A stretch of 64,000 bases of DNA, from positions 107,841,387 to 107,905,386 of the forward strand of contig CM067370.1 in the NCBI GenBank assembly GCA_034401795.1, read 5' to 3'. Origin of the DNA: Chaetoderma sp. LZ-2023a. Its lineage: Eukaryota; Mollusca; Caudofoveata; Chaetodermatida; Chaetodermatidae. The stretch's first letter is position 1. The number at the start of each line of letters is the position of its first letter. The translations under genes were made by a program, and so were the position numbers. Positions 22,950 to 34,448 of this stretch are shown one piece after another. The notes beneath the pieces are model-generated. The model made no database searches and was not told the DNA's origin. It saw only the letters and a program-made list of their open reading frames with translations.

Positions 22950-25900
22950 TGTAGCTCACGGGGTGGTGTCGGGCCGTTCCGGTGTATCATGTCGACTCGT
23001 CGCGCGGCAAATGCATGACGAATGATGACGCTGGTTAGCATCCGGTCTCGGGGTGACTGATCCTGTATGAGACTGCCCTGCGGGTAACAAAAACTGGCTC
23101 CTAAGGTTGGTGGAACTCAATCGTTCCGGTGGGGCCGTGCGACCATTGTCGCGAACATTAAATACAACGGTCTCATCCCAAGAATTTGTGTCACCAGTAT
23201 GCCTGTCCATAGCAATTTCGTGATCTATGGACTTACAAGATTTGATTTGTTGACCTAAAAATATAAGTCTATACAATGATTTTACCTAAACAAACTATCA
23301 AGTATGCTAGATAAAACTATATTAAGAGCATACGAAAATACAAGACATAGAGACAATCAGATGAACTTTTGAACATGGGGGCTCCCAGAGGTATCACACA
23401 GACTCGTAGGTCCGCAGAGGTATCCCCGCAAGGGAGGCTCCCATACACGAGACTTAACCAAATAACTTAATATAAGTTATTAAACCTCTAAGCTGGAAGG
23501 AAGAAGATTATCTCGGACGAAAATTATGTGCCTCACGCGGGCACTACTCCTAGTGCTAATTTGGGTGAGAAGTATTATCCTCACGTGGACCGTCGTCGCT
23601 GAATCGTTACGAGAGGCAAGTGCCTCGCGCGGGCCTCCGTCTCGGGAAGGTGCCGCCACTGCTTAAAGCAGGAGAAGAGTGGTAGGCAAAAATGGGCCCA
23701 CTCTAATATTTCAACCAAAAATGCTTGAAAAAGAAAAGACCAGACCTAGTGAGATTATGCCTATAAGGTTGCGTGCTATTTTACGTGAAGACGGGACGAA
23801 CGATTCCCACATCACCGTCTTATGTGATTCTTAGTATGTTGAATTAGTAGTCGCCGCTTTATTTATGCGGGCCTTCTGCTTTGTTTAATTAGCTTTTAGT
23901 TTTTGAGGAACAAGAACTATTTTTGGCCGCAAATGGCTGGTATCTACCTAGCTATTAGACATGGCTGTCATTGAGAACAGATGCCCTAAGACATCAATAC
24001 TGAAGACAGTGCTCACACATGTTACTTAGTAAGATCTCCGAACTGGATAAGAATCCGAACATCTTGCTCCGTAACCACATAAAACGTTACAGGACACAGG
24101 CTACTTTTCACGAGCGCATTATTAGACAATTGTCCTATCGTTATGGTGGTGGTAAGAGAGACGAATACCCACCGTAAATGTCCTTCCCGTAAGGGCGTGG
24201 CAGATCTAAATATCATGCCCAGACATTTTTATGGAATTCGGTGGGGATATCCATCTCGCCCGTCACCAGGTCCTATGGAACTAACCGTTTAACCTGTCAT
24301 TAGGTTTATATACAAGTTGCACATTTTTGCACTGTGGTGCGGGAGAATGGTTCAGCAAATAAAATAATAGTTAAGATATGTTTTCACAATGCTTTCCTAT
24401 ATTGGCAAAAGTGCTAACTACTAAGTACCCGAAGATACCACTTGTACCCTTTGGCCTTCCCGGTGTGGTTCACTGTCCCCACCACGATGGACGGATGCCC
24501 AGTTCCCCACACAGGATGCAGCCTAGCTGAGAGGTCCTGCGCAGATCGTACTTAGACAGATCATCCACCCCACAGATACCTGGGCGCCAGACTGTTCCAC
24601 CCGTCCGGCAAGTGGCAGGTTACACCGTCTCACACACATACCATCCTGCTTCCCAAAGAAACACTTCATGTTCTCAGATCACAGGAGGCATGACTCGCAA
24701 TACGAACGCTTGCCATGGCCTGACTGTACATTGAGCCATCTTGACCACTCATAACCAGAAACAGATTGATGAACTGACATGATCAAGATGACCTGCCGGG
24801 GGCCCAGTCGATAGCGATCACCATCTGAGCTCATGCTCAGGAGCAACCGATGGTCTGATCCGTACCTATCTGCCAACAGTGTACGAACTTTGACCGTTTT
24901 GACATCTCTGACAACCCTTTGCCTAATTGCAGAGACTTGTGCCCTGGGTGTGGACTGTCATCCACGTACCACACATTGTCCACTTACTATTACCAAGTTC
25001 AGCAGCCCGAACAATGCGCCGACTAGATGGTACCACAGTAGGATGTTAATTCATTCTTCGTTAGACACGGAGGCCTTCAGTATCTCCTCTGAACTATACA
25101 CACTGGTTTTTATGTGTCCCCAGAGCCTCGTGGGCCCACCGCCGCCTGTTCCTTCCGAACCTTTGAGGAGCCTATCCCTCTTTGTCAGAGGGAATGTGTG
25201 TGATACCACACCCTGGCCATCACCGCTCAGAAACCCCAACAGTTTCCCAGAGTCGGATCAGCCCATGGTGCGGAAAGGGGCATCCAAACAATTAAGACGC
25301 CACAAGGCTGAGTTGAGCATGAAGAGAGGCAAAATCTTGGAGTTATGAGTTTTACCGGAGTGCGGGCTTAGATTACCGCACTGCCGGGAGAGAAGAGTAT
25401 ACTACAGATTTCCTAACGAAGAAAGTGTCTCTAATCATATTAAACCTATACTATCGAGCTGAATAGAAACGGTTTAGTCGGTAGCATGCCGGGCTAAACA
25501 AAGTTATAGCATGGGCAGTGACCTCAGTGAAAAATTGTTGGTGGCGGGAGGAAGTGCTGCATATATAAATGTTGCTGTTTAGTGTTTCCTACGTGCACTC
25601 CAGTCCTATATTTTCTATAAATAAGCAAAACATGAACTAACCAGAACAATCAATACAGTGTAATATGATCAGAATTATATATCTTAGTACAGGTTAACGA
25701 ACCTACTATGGTGCGGTTAGTGAAAACACCTTACAGAAAATGAGAGTAACTATAAACATATACAAAAATTACAACTAGCGGTCCTAAGACCGGCACGGTA
25801 CCTTTTTGTTATCGGGACCATTCTTACGGATACAATATAATTAGAGAAGTACATTTAGCGAAATAATTAAAATGTGAAGTATAGTTACTTGAATACTCGT

Positions 25901-27214
25901 TAGGCTATCGTGTTACTGAAATTGATATGTCATTCCTTAGTTGACGCGAGTTGATGCATTCTCTGGAAGCTGGAAAGTTCCCGCAGGTCGGTTTCCGCAA
26001 GTTGGTTTCCGCAACAGGATTCCCGCAAGAATACTCATGGCGGGAGTACATCGCTCAGCACTGTAAGCCTAATGGAATGTCTAACGAGTGGTCAGTTAGA
26101 GATACAATCGTATTACTGCTGTGAAGAAAGTTCCCGTACAACGATGGCACGGATGGAAGTCGTCAACAACCCGATCACAAGCAGGGATTGTCAGATGCAA
26201 ATGAAGATACAAAACAAAGCGTAATGGTGCTGGGTACGCCAGCCAGCTCTGAAGACGCACCGGGCAGAGTTTACTTGCTGCGGTCGAAAGTTAGAAGAAC
26301 CTACACGACGTTAGTGTGGTGACAGTTGAAATACCAGATCTGGCGAGTCATCCATCAAAGAACATCCTGCCTCTACATCTGTAGAATCACATATTCAGGC
26401 CGTAAAGGCCTCACTACAAGTTCGTGTTCCGAAGTAGATAATAATATTCGTCAATGATAATTAGAAAGTTCCAAATTGCTCCCGCAAGTAGGGAGTTACA
26501 AAATTGTTTTATTGCGGTGGGTTGGCAACTGCTAGCTACGGGAGAGAAACCGTCAGAAACTGAAGTTATATGCGTAATATCTGTCGCTCAATAGTAGCTA
26601 GTACAGGTCCAACCTGTTCGGCCCCTGGCCGAGGATGCTCTCGATCTCTGGATCATGTCTCCTTTTATACTGCTCGTGACATCACAGGCGCAGGCTCCAA
26701 CCAATCATCGTTCGAGCAACAGCCAATCAGCGCGTAGCTAATAATAGCGCAATCAAATGTTCTAGAAGTTCTGCGTCCACGTGGTTATGACATCACAGCA
26801 ATATTTTGAAGATAATCAAGAAGGGTTTTCCGTGGATAACTCAGCCATTTCTTAACCGATTTTGAAATGGTTTACAGATTTAAAAAGCCCATCGAATTCT
26901 GGTCTTGAGTAATGGCAGATTCAACGGGAACACGTAATCAAAAAGGATTACAGGGTACCATCTCGGCACACTAAAAGCGTCATCCCATCTTGGTCGTAAT
27001 CTACGTTCTCCATCAAAAATAGCATCCAAGCATGCGTATGCGCACTATGCGCTTTAATGAACTTAGTCATTTTTACAACACGATCTCTCCCATAGGCCTA
27101 TATATGCTTATGGCTCTACCCAGAAGGGCGTGTTCAGGGAACGAATCCAGGACAGACGACGCATACCAAGCTTAGCTGGTACGGCTGGTACCCGACCGGT
27201 CGATCTGAACTACA
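22950..27214. mobile_element. 4.26-kb insertion with TGTAG...CTACA ends, no recognised genes
   Basis: Interrupts the LINE RT codon for codon. Left edge tctaacttg|tgtagctcacgg; right edge gatctgaactaca|cttgctcact. The duplicated target is CTTG (4 bp, or ACTTG if one base of the end is counted). Outer ends tgtagctca / tgaactaca are inverted with one mismatch in nine. I find no long terminal direct repeats, no RT, no integrase and no transposase. The longest ORF (24833-25348, 171 aa) is Ser/Pro-rich and unrecognised. TGTNR-type ends with a 4-bp duplication match what is described for Ginger DNA transposons, so a non-autonomous Ginger-like element is the best guess. A decayed LTR element is the alternative. 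Confidence 0.6.
26662..26730 (-). promoter_or_regulatory. Candidate pol II promoter on the minus strand inside the 4.26-kb insertion
   Basis: On the minus strand, in transcription order: two inverted CCAAT boxes (ccaatca on plus at 26701 and 26723), a CRE-like tgacatca (plus 26677-26685) and a TATA box TATAAAAG (complement of 26662-26669). Spacing is what a compact promoter shows. Transcription would run leftwards through the insertion. An AATAAA (minus) follows near 26506. No start site is proven. Confidence 0.45.
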
Positions 27215-28515
27215 CTTGCTCACTTTGCAAACTTTTAGAAACATTTGTACGTGATGCAATAATGAACCACATGGAAACAAAAAACCTTTTCACCAGCTTT
27301 CAACATGGCTTCAGACATAACAGATCATGCAAAACACAGTTACTGGAGTACACGGAAACCATAACATCCAATCTAGATGAAAACAAACCCATAGACATAA
27401 TATACGTAGATTTTTCCAAAGCTTTCGATACAGTACCACACAAAAGACTTTTAAAGAAAATGAGAATGTACGGTCTAGGCGAGCAACTAATTGACAGGAC
27501 TGAAGCCTTTCTAACCAAAAGAAAACAGTGTGTAAAGATCAATGAAGCAACATCCGACTGGACAGCCGCCACTAGTGGTGTGCTCCAAGGCAGTGTTTTG
27601 GGACCTAGACTTTTCCTTTTGTATATAAATGATCTACCCGATTCCGTAACCTGCCCTTGTAAGATCTTTGCAGATGATACAAAACTGTTTGGTAGCCCTA
27701 ACACCATGAACCTTCAAGATAATATAGATAATGTATGTAATTGGTCTCAGATTTGGCAGCTACACTTTAATACAGACAAAACACATATAATATATTTTGG
27801 TTCAAATAATCCTAGGACACAGTATTATATGACGGACACTACACGCCAGTCACAAAGCATTGAAATCATACCGTCCCCAAGTGAAAAAGATCTTGGCATA
27901 CACAAAGATGAAAACCTCTCCTTCGATACCCATATAAATGCAACTGTATCAAAGGCTAACAGCATAGTTGGTCTAATTAACAGAACCTTCAATTACATTG
28001 ATGAAAACACGCTTACCCTGTTATTCAAATCACTAGTCCGACCAATTTTGGAATACTGTAACTGCATATGGTCTCCTCATTTTAAAAGACAATCTTGTAT
28101 AATCGAAAGGGTCCAGCACAGAGCCACTAAACTTGTACCCCATTTGAGAAACTACTGCTACACAGACAGGTTAAAGACTTTAATTGAATCTCATGTCACT
28201 AAAATACAGAAGGCTTAGAGGAGACTTAATCGAAACATACAAATTTATCCATAATGATTACAACATTGACAAAAACACGTTCTTTGAGCGATCAAGTAAC
28301 ACACATACTGGAGGCCACACATTCAAGCTCAACACTAAACACAGCAGAAAGGAAATTCGTAGGCATTTTTTCCTAAACCGAATTATTAACACATGGAACT
28401 CGCGCTCCCTTCTGTTGTGGTCAAGGCACCCACGCTCAGCGTGTTTAAATCAAAACTAGATATGCACCTAAATGACATAATATACGATCATGACAACCAA
28501 CTAATAGATATATAA
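27215..28515 (+). pseudogene. LINE reverse transcriptase, main piece
   Basis: RT blocks in order: FQHGFRHNRSCKTQLLE, IIYVDFSKAFDTVPHK (Asp of motif A), GVLQGSVLGPRLF (motif B region; most relatives have VPQG) and CKIFADDTKLFG (FADD catalytic box). Then come the C-terminal LVRPILEYCNCIWSPHF and ERVQHRATKLVPHLR. The first frame is open to 28218; shifts near 28195 and 28405 are needed to reach the natural end LDMHLNDIIYDH..IDI at about 28515. Catalytic residues are intact, but the insertion and shifts make it inactive. Confidence 0.85.
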
Positions 28516-28995
28516 TAATAAGACAATCCAGAAATATACCCAAATGTTAGGTGCAGAAGGGTGTAACCATGAGCGTAGGTGGTACACCGCAGCTGATGCG
28601 GGGATAACCCATCTGGCCCACAGCACCTCCCAAAGTCAACCAGGGTCCTGATTAATGTCAATGAATAATGCCAACCAAACAAATAAACAGTTGTAATTAA
28701 ACAAAGTACAAGCATTAGTAATACAATACCAACACAACTCCAGAGGCAATAACAAGCCTTATAAAATTATGATGATGATGAGTAACTTAATTATGTTTTG
28801 TGTGCGTTACGTGTTGTGTTGTAATGTTGTTATTTGTAATATGTACAGTAATTTAATGTTGTAATGTCTCTTTGTCTAATATATGCTACGGGTCCATCAC
28901 CACATAGGCTTTGCCTTTGATGGACTACCTGTCCTTTGTAATATAAATGTGAAATGTTACTATAAATTTTTTTAAATATTTGAATTGAATTGAAT
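28516..28995 (+). other. LINE 3' UTR with conserved hairpin and TTGAA tail
   Basis: The 28870-28945 region (gggtccatcac...tttgatggac) can fold, and closely related hairpins occur at 55712-55765 and 56899-56945 and on minus at 29213-29253. The tail (ttgaattgaattgaat, to 28995) is typical of CR1/L2-type LINEs. Confidence 0.7.
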
Positions 28996-29137
28996 AGGCA
29001 TATATTACATCATAATCGTATCGCACAGAGGATGCTGGGATAGAATTTTCTCGGCAAACATTATCGTTCCGTATAGATTAGACTTGTTACGAACAGTGCG
29101 ACTTATTGAAACAATTTTTTGCACCTCCTACGGAACA

Positions 29138-29330
29138 TAGATTCAAGATTCAAGATTCAAGATTCAAGATTATTTATTTTCATATAACACATAGATTTTA
29201 CATTTACACAACAGGCAGTCCACCAAAGGCTGAGCCTATACAGCGGTGGACCCCTTACATTTAACATAAAATAGACATATAATTCAGTAATAGTTGGATC
29301 ATGGGTGAAGATAATATAATATTTACATGT
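29138..29330 (-). mobile_element. LINE 3'-end fragment
   Basis: On the minus strand: ggggtccaccgctgtatagg, ctcagcctttggtggac, tgcctg, then aaataaataatcttgaatc with a (TTGAATC)n tail. Related to the 3' end of the LINE at 55826-57000. Only the UTR remains. Confidence 0.7.
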
Positions 29331-29357
29331 ATACATTTCAGACAATAGACAATTAAC

Positions 29358-29358
29358 A

Positions 29359-29418
<60 letters not shown>
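29358..29418. repeat. (CGCA)n microsatellite
   Basis: About 15 units of CACG/CGCA. ORFs across it are artefacts. Confidence 0.97.
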
Positions 29419-29475
29419 TACACACACAATCACACACATGGGAATGGGGAAAACACATGCATATCTTGTTTACAA

Positions 29476-29543
<68 letters not shown>

Positions 29544-29592
29544 GTGTCATATACAATAACGGCCTAATTTGTATCAACATTTCTTGGTGCAG

Positions 29593-29672
<80 letters not shown>

Positions 29673-29801
29673 ACAATGCGGCCTAATTTGTATCAACATT
29701 TCTTGGTGCATTATTATTATTATTATTATTATTATTTTTATTATACACAACTGCATCATCCACATCAACAATTACGGATGCATTATTATTATTATTATTA
29801 T
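29476..29801. repeat. Compound (ATT)n array with a repeated spacer
   Basis: Four ATT runs (29476-29542, 29594-29667, 29710-29743, 29781-29801) are separated by the related spacers 'gcggcctaatttgtatcaac', 'atttcttggtgca' and, diverged, 'catccacatcaacaattacggatgca'. The unit is spacer plus ATT run. The rightmost run is also the A+T tail of the minus-strand LINE that starts at 31754. Confidence 0.85.
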
Positions 29802-31754
29802 TGAAGATGTGTATTTTACATTCTAGTTGTTATCCTGGCAACTGGGTACATACTTGTTTTTGTACTGCCATGGTGGTGACTTCTGCATTCATGTCATTGG
29901 TTTGGATTTTTAGTATCTTTCTAAGATTATTATTTTAATATTTTGTTTAAAAGAGCTTTGTGTTAGAATTTGTGTGCGTATATTTATATCTGTGTTGTTC
30001 CAAAGTTGTATTGCTTGGTGAGATGGTTTTTGTGTAGCTGTCATTGTTCTGTAATAGGTTTGGTGTAAGTTATTCTTAGTTCGTGTGTTGTGCGAGTCTA
30101 TATCGGAGTTGTTCCTAAAAAGGTTTGATAATGAGGAGGGTAGATTGCCATTATGGTAGTCCCTTAAGATAGTGTATAGTTGGACAGCTCCAATGTCTTC
30201 AAGTTTTAGCATTTTTTCGGTTTTAAAGACATCCTGGCCCTCTGCTGGCTGTGCGAATAACTTTATTGCCTGCTTTTGTAGTGATTTTAGATGTGCTAGT
30301 TTAGTTTTATGCGTGTTAGTCCATATTACATTGCAATATGTGATCTGTGGAAGGATCAGTGTACAATATAGAGTTTTTAGAATATTAGGGGGAAGATATG
30401 GCTTAAGTCTGCGCATGATACCTATGTTCTGTGCTACCTTGGATCTCACTATTTCTATATGCTTCTCCCAGGTTAAGCTTTTATCCAGATAGACGCCAAG
30501 AAATTTGACATATTGTGCTTCATGAATTTCTTGATTATTTACATGCATTTTGGGGAGAGCAATTTGTTTTAAATTCTTAGATTTTGTGAAAAGTATATAG
30601 TTAGTTTTATCGACATTCAGAGATAATTTATTCACTTTAAACCAGTCTATGATTTTTTTCATTTCATTATTTACATCCTTGTATACAGTGTCTATGTTCT
30701 TGTGACTACAAAAGGCATTGGTATCATCCGCAAACAATATTAGTGAGAGGTGATTACATGCTTTGGGTAGGTCATTCATGTAGAGCAAAAACAACAGAGG
30801 TCCAAGAATTGATCCTTGTGGAATGCCACAGACTAATTTCCTGTCTCCTGACATGGCCGCACCGAATTTTACACATTGAGTTCTGTTAGTTAAATAGCTA
30901 TATATCCAATTTAATGCAATGCCACTAATTCCATAGTGGGCTAGTTTTTAAAGTAATATTTCATGATCAATAGTATCGAATGCTTTGGAGAGGTCCAAGA
31001 ATACACCTAGAGTGTGTTCATTTCTCAAGCATGGTAGAGTGTTTTTCTCTGCAGCCGTACTGGGATTCATAGATTATAGAGTTTTTATTAAGATATTTTA
31101 CAGTTCTATTGTAGTATAATCTTTCCAGAAGTTTAGAGAAAAGCGGAAGTACTGAGACTGGCCTATAGTTAGTAAAATCAGATGGGTCTTTAGCTTTGAA
31201 TATAGGTGTTACGCATGCAGTTTTTAATCGGGATGGAAATATACCCTGTGAAAATGATAGATTGCAGATGTGATTCAGTGGAGTTAGTATTTCTCTAGCA
31301 CAGTTTTTAAAGATTTTCCATTTAAACTTATCAATGCCGGCACTCTTAGTTGGGTTAATTTTCATTAAGATTTTGTAAATCTCTTCATTGTCAGTAGGGG
31401 TCAGGAACATTGAGGATTGGTAGTCGCCTGTCAGATAGTCTTGCACATTTATTTCACATTTATTCCAGGACTGGTCTGTATTTTTAAAGATAAATTAGGC
31501 CCAATATTTATAAAGTATTCATTAAATTTATCCGCAATTTCTTTTTTGTCAGTTATAATTGTATTATTATAAATGAACCGGGATGTTTCTGAACTGCCTT
31601 TTTGTTCATTCAATAGTGTTTTTTTTATTAATTTCCATGTTTCTTTTATATTGTTCTTTTGCTCTTCAAATTTATAATGATAATAGTTTATCTTTGCCAT
31701 CCTGATTATCTGATTTAATCTGCAGTCAGTTGACCATTTTGGATCCAATTTCAC
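29785..31754 (-). mobile_element. Jockey/Daphne-like LINE, 5' truncated, minus strand
   Basis: ORF2 runs right to left in three pieces: 31754-31449, 31446-31018 and 30854-29910, followed by a short UTR ending in an (AAT)n tail near 29785. A second copy of the same family, plus strand, is at 33303-54798 and aligns residue by residue in the C-terminal third. Confidence 0.85.
29910..31754 (-). pseudogene. LINE ORF2 reverse transcriptase, broken
   Basis: 31754-31449: linker upstream of RT (WSTDCRLNQIIRMAKINYY). 31446-31018: INPTKSAGIDKFKWKIFKNC, IFKAKDPSDFTNYRPVSVLP, ESQYGCREKHST. Between 31018 and 30854 the frame contains VFLDLSKAFDTIDHEIL (motif A) followed by an in-frame TAA. 30854-29910: CGIPQGSILGPLLFLLYMND (motif B) and LILFADDTNAF (FADD box), then a C-terminal domain ending IIILERY. 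At least two frame shifts and one stop. Endonuclease absent. Confidence 0.85.
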
Positions 31755-32340
31755 TGGGGGCGATTGATAGGTGGCAATAGCATCCAGTCAGATCAGCCCC
31801 GAGAATAAATTCAAATATATGGGATTGCTTAATTATACATATCTAGATTGTATGTGTTTCCTATTTGATACACAGTCAATTGAATATTTTGAAACCAGTT
31901 TGACTGGGAATTCAGGGTTTTCTGCAAAGTAAAAATGATAACCCGGCAGCACACAATGACAAAATAATGGCAAGTTCAAATATAATCTTTTGCTTACTTA
32001 TACATATACATTGTATGTCTTTTCGGTTTATTCAGCAGTCAGTTGAACATTTTGAACCTAATTTGACTGGGAGCGATTGCTGCCATATGCAACAACAGTA
32101 CCCAGTAAGATCATTCCACCAAAAGTAATAAATTCAAGTATGTGCATTTACTTAGTTATATCTGAATTGTATGTTTCCTATTTGATAATCAGTCAATTGA
32201 ATATTTTGAAACCAATTTAACTAGGAATTCAGGATTTGCAGTAAAGTATACATGGTAATCCGGCAGCACACAACAACAACAAAAAAATATAATAATAATA
32301 ATAATGACAAGTTCAAATATAAGCTTTTGCTTAATTATAC
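31755..32340. repeat. Cluster of related MITE cores
   Basis: 'caattgaatattttgaaacca' + 'tttgactgggaa' blocks recur near 31867, 32036 and 32188, each with 'gcagcacacaa' and 'caagttcaaatata' nearby, i.e. about three diverged units of roughly 160 bp. No gene. Confidence 0.65.
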
Positions 32341-32403
32341 ATAGATCTGTTGTGTTTGTGATAAGGCTGGTTACACGTAGTATAATAACTCATAACATAA
32401 TTA

Positions 32404-32505
32404 GTCCGAGTTCTCTGATTCCATCTTATGCCGATTCTAATATGTGACGTGATGAGGTCACACAGCATATCAGAATCGCATAGAGTGGAGTCAGAGAACT
32501 CGGAC
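32404..32505. repeat. Long hairpin, about 41-bp arms
   Basis: gtccgagttctctga at the left pairs with tcagagaactcggac at the right. Pairing continues through 'attccatcttatgc.gattct.atatg' with few mismatches, leaving a loop of about 20 bases containing gacgtgatgaggtc. Either a MITE or an expressed hairpin precursor. Confidence 0.75.
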
Positions 32506-32736
32506 AAGCTGATAAGCGGGCGTGCGTTCCTGAAATATATCCATGTCATTTGCTTTCTGCCTTTAGCGTCATGTGATGTTTGATCATGTGACATCGGGCC
32601 CCTAAGCCAGCACCTTGCAAATTGTTGCTCTTCAAACACCACTTTTTGTCTTATTATACATGGTCAGGGCACAGTAAACAACTCGTGACATAACTAGAGG
32701 CTGGCTAAGCTTATCAGAAGTTTGTTTTTTGGTTTG

Positions 32737-32743
32737 TATAAGC
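32737..32743 (+). promoter_or_regulatory. TATA-like box for the signal-peptide exon
   Basis: tataagc, 66 bp before the ATG at 32803, leaving room for a start site and a short 5' UTR. Only positional support. Confidence 0.3.
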
Positions 32744-32802
32744 TACCTCGGAGTTACGGCGTCGCAAAGAATTATTTAAGAAAACAAAGATCGACGGTGA
32801 AG

Positions 32803-32867
32803 ATGTTATTTTTACAGCATATTGTGTTTGTGATTGTAGCAGTAGTCAGCTGCGATGCACTGATTAG
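32803..32867 (+). CDS. Candidate first coding exon: signal peptide of a secreted or membrane protein
   Basis: The ATG at 32803 opens MLFLQHIVFVIVAVVSCDAL: a short N-region, a hydrophobic core and a plausible signal-peptidase site after VVSC or SCDA. The frame runs into AG|GTAAGC, a strong donor (exon end 32867, phase 2). The reading frame is absent from the ORF list because it is only 21 codons. I could not find the following exon. If real, its first intron holds the whole nested transposon block to the right. Mature protein unknown. Alternative: chance. Confidence 0.4.
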
Positions 32868-33035
32868 GTAAGCCATCGTCACCAGTTGTCGTGTGTGTCA
32901 GGGTTTCTATCAGGGTTTCTTCTTCTTTTCGTTCGCTGATCATACCACCAGTCCTGTAAGTGACTATCGACATGATAATAAGCGTTAAGTGCGTGGATCC
33001 ATGGTTTATTAGAGTGCGCCGTGCGGCCTGGAAAC

Positions 33036-33160
33036 TCCGTCTTCAGCACTCGAGGTTTCTGTCAGGGTTACCTCACCCGTACCTCCTTTAGTCGCCTCTT
33101 ACGACACGCAGAGGATACGGAAGGTGTATTCTAAGCCCCACCTACAGGGCAGATCAGGGT
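33036..33160 (-). repeat. SINE-like conserved block
   Basis: Minus strand carries gtatcctctgcgtgtcgtaa + gaggcgactaaaggaggtac, a motif I have seen repeatedly in invertebrate SINEs (it resembles the deeply conserved Nin-DC type SINE domain; from memory). No tRNA-like head is obvious. Confidence 0.4.
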
Positions 33161-33167
33161 TTCTATC

Positions 33168-33262
33168 TGGGCTATTTATTGATTCTCACCCCTCCCATTG
33201 GTTTACCATGGGATTTCGATTTGCCACGAAATCTGGTTAAAACATTATAAATAAAATGATGA
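33168..33262. repeat. Short interspersed repeat, also at 57340-57425
   Basis: 'gggctatttattgattct' + 'acccctcccattggttta' + 'tttgccacgaaatct' matches 57340-57425 with small differences. Confidence 0.75.
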
Positions 33263-33486
33263 TGTTTTCTCCCTAAATGTCTCCCTAATCTCCCTAAAAT
33301 CTATGTAGATAATCAAGAAATATGTGAGGCACAATTTGCAAATTTCGTAGGTGTTTATTTGGACAAGAAACTCACGTGGGAGAAACATATACAAATTGTA
33401 ATGTCAAAGGTTGCAAAGAACATTGGTACTACGTGTCGACTAAAAAGCTACTTACCCAAACACCTTATAAAAACGCTATATACTAT

Positions 33487-34448
33487 GGGTACCGAAGTTC
33501 GTGATCTAAGCAAGTAATGCACTCGTGAAAGAAAACTCTTAAACAGATCTGCGCAAAAATTTAACACAATGTAAAATAACACTTCCGAATACAAATGCAA
33601 AAATTTCAGCACAAAACTTTTATTTTTAAACAAATTCCAAGCATTTGAACTGACCCACCTTGCCAGGTTATGTGTGAAATAGCGGTACCGAATTTCATGA
33701 ATTGGTGATTATGCATCTTCAGCTGTCTGGTACATGCTTGTAAATCCTTAAATATCACGGTATTGGTTTGTTGAATGTTTCAACTGCTAATCTTTCCCGT
33801 TTTAACCCATAAATTAGTCCTACAAATGAATGTATAAACTATAAAAGCAGTTGATACATTTGAAGAGAAGAAAAAACCAAAATGGATGCCGCTTTCGTTA
33901 GGTAGTGATGTCACATGAAATTCATAAATATTAATGAGATGAAGAAATGAACTAACATTAGGATCTTTAAAACATGTTCAGCAGGCATAAAGGGAAAAAA
34001 AAAAAAAATTCTATTGTTAAAAAAAACGTGTTAATTTTGACATTTTGGTAAATCATTGATAAGCACCCACCCCTTCCTCTAGACCCTCTCCAATAAAATT
34101 TAGACGTGCTACCATCAATCAGTCTAATCCGACGCGGCGGGGAAATGTAACCAAAGCAGGTGGTAATTTTGGATTGTGAAAATTGCTCATTTTAGGTGCT
34201 AAATAAGCGCAAGTAAGTAATCTAAGAAAGTGCATTAAGGAATCTTGCAATTTTTATCACTACCATCAGTAATTGTATGAAAAGTTTCGTGTTTTGACCG
34301 TATTTTGCTCAAAACTTCGTCAAAAGGTTCAGAACTGTCAATCAAAAAGTGGCTACTGTGTAGATGCGTTTCATGCAACCATCATAGAACAAGAGCGATA
34401 AAAACAAATTCATGAATTTCGGTACTCACGAATTTAAGCAACTCGCCC
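33487..34448. mobile_element. 962-bp non-autonomous DNA transposon with 9-bp target duplication
   Basis: Flanked by atatactat on both sides (33478-33486 and 34449-34457), inside the LINE. Ends GGGTACC... and ...CGCCC; subterminal gtaccgaagttcgtga (33489) pairs with tcatgaatttcggtac (34411-34426), and a third copy 'ggtaccgaatttcatgaa' is at 33684. An 8-9-bp duplication with GG ends would fit Merlin-like or P-like elements. No transposase inside. Confidence 0.7.

Larger units (their letters stand above)
22610..28995 (+). mobile_element. CR1/Jockey-like LINE, 5' truncated, split by a 4.26-kb insertion
   Basis: ORF2 reverse transcriptase sequence starts at about 22610, is interrupted at 22949 and resumes at 27215. 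It ends near 28515, followed by a 3' UTR with the 'gggtccatcaccacatagg..ttgcctttgatgga' hairpin and a ttgaattgaattgaat tail. No endonuclease domain is present, so the copy is 5' truncated. 3'-end relatives are at 55600-55820 and, more distantly, 56880-57000 and 29138-29330. Confidence 0.85.

Noticed and set aside
24022..24216. Short minus-strand ORFs within the insertion
   Set aside because: Too short and unrecognised.
24833..25348. 171-aa ORF as a gene
   Set aside because: No domain, odd composition, no neighbours supporting it; kept only as a remark in the insertion entry.
22950..27214. Interpretation as an LTR retrotransposon
   Set aside because: TG...CA ends and a 4-5-bp duplication fit, but no direct terminal repeats and no gag/pol were found on reading both ends against the interior.
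29438..29686. Poly-Ile ORFs
   Set aside because: Translation of ATT runs.
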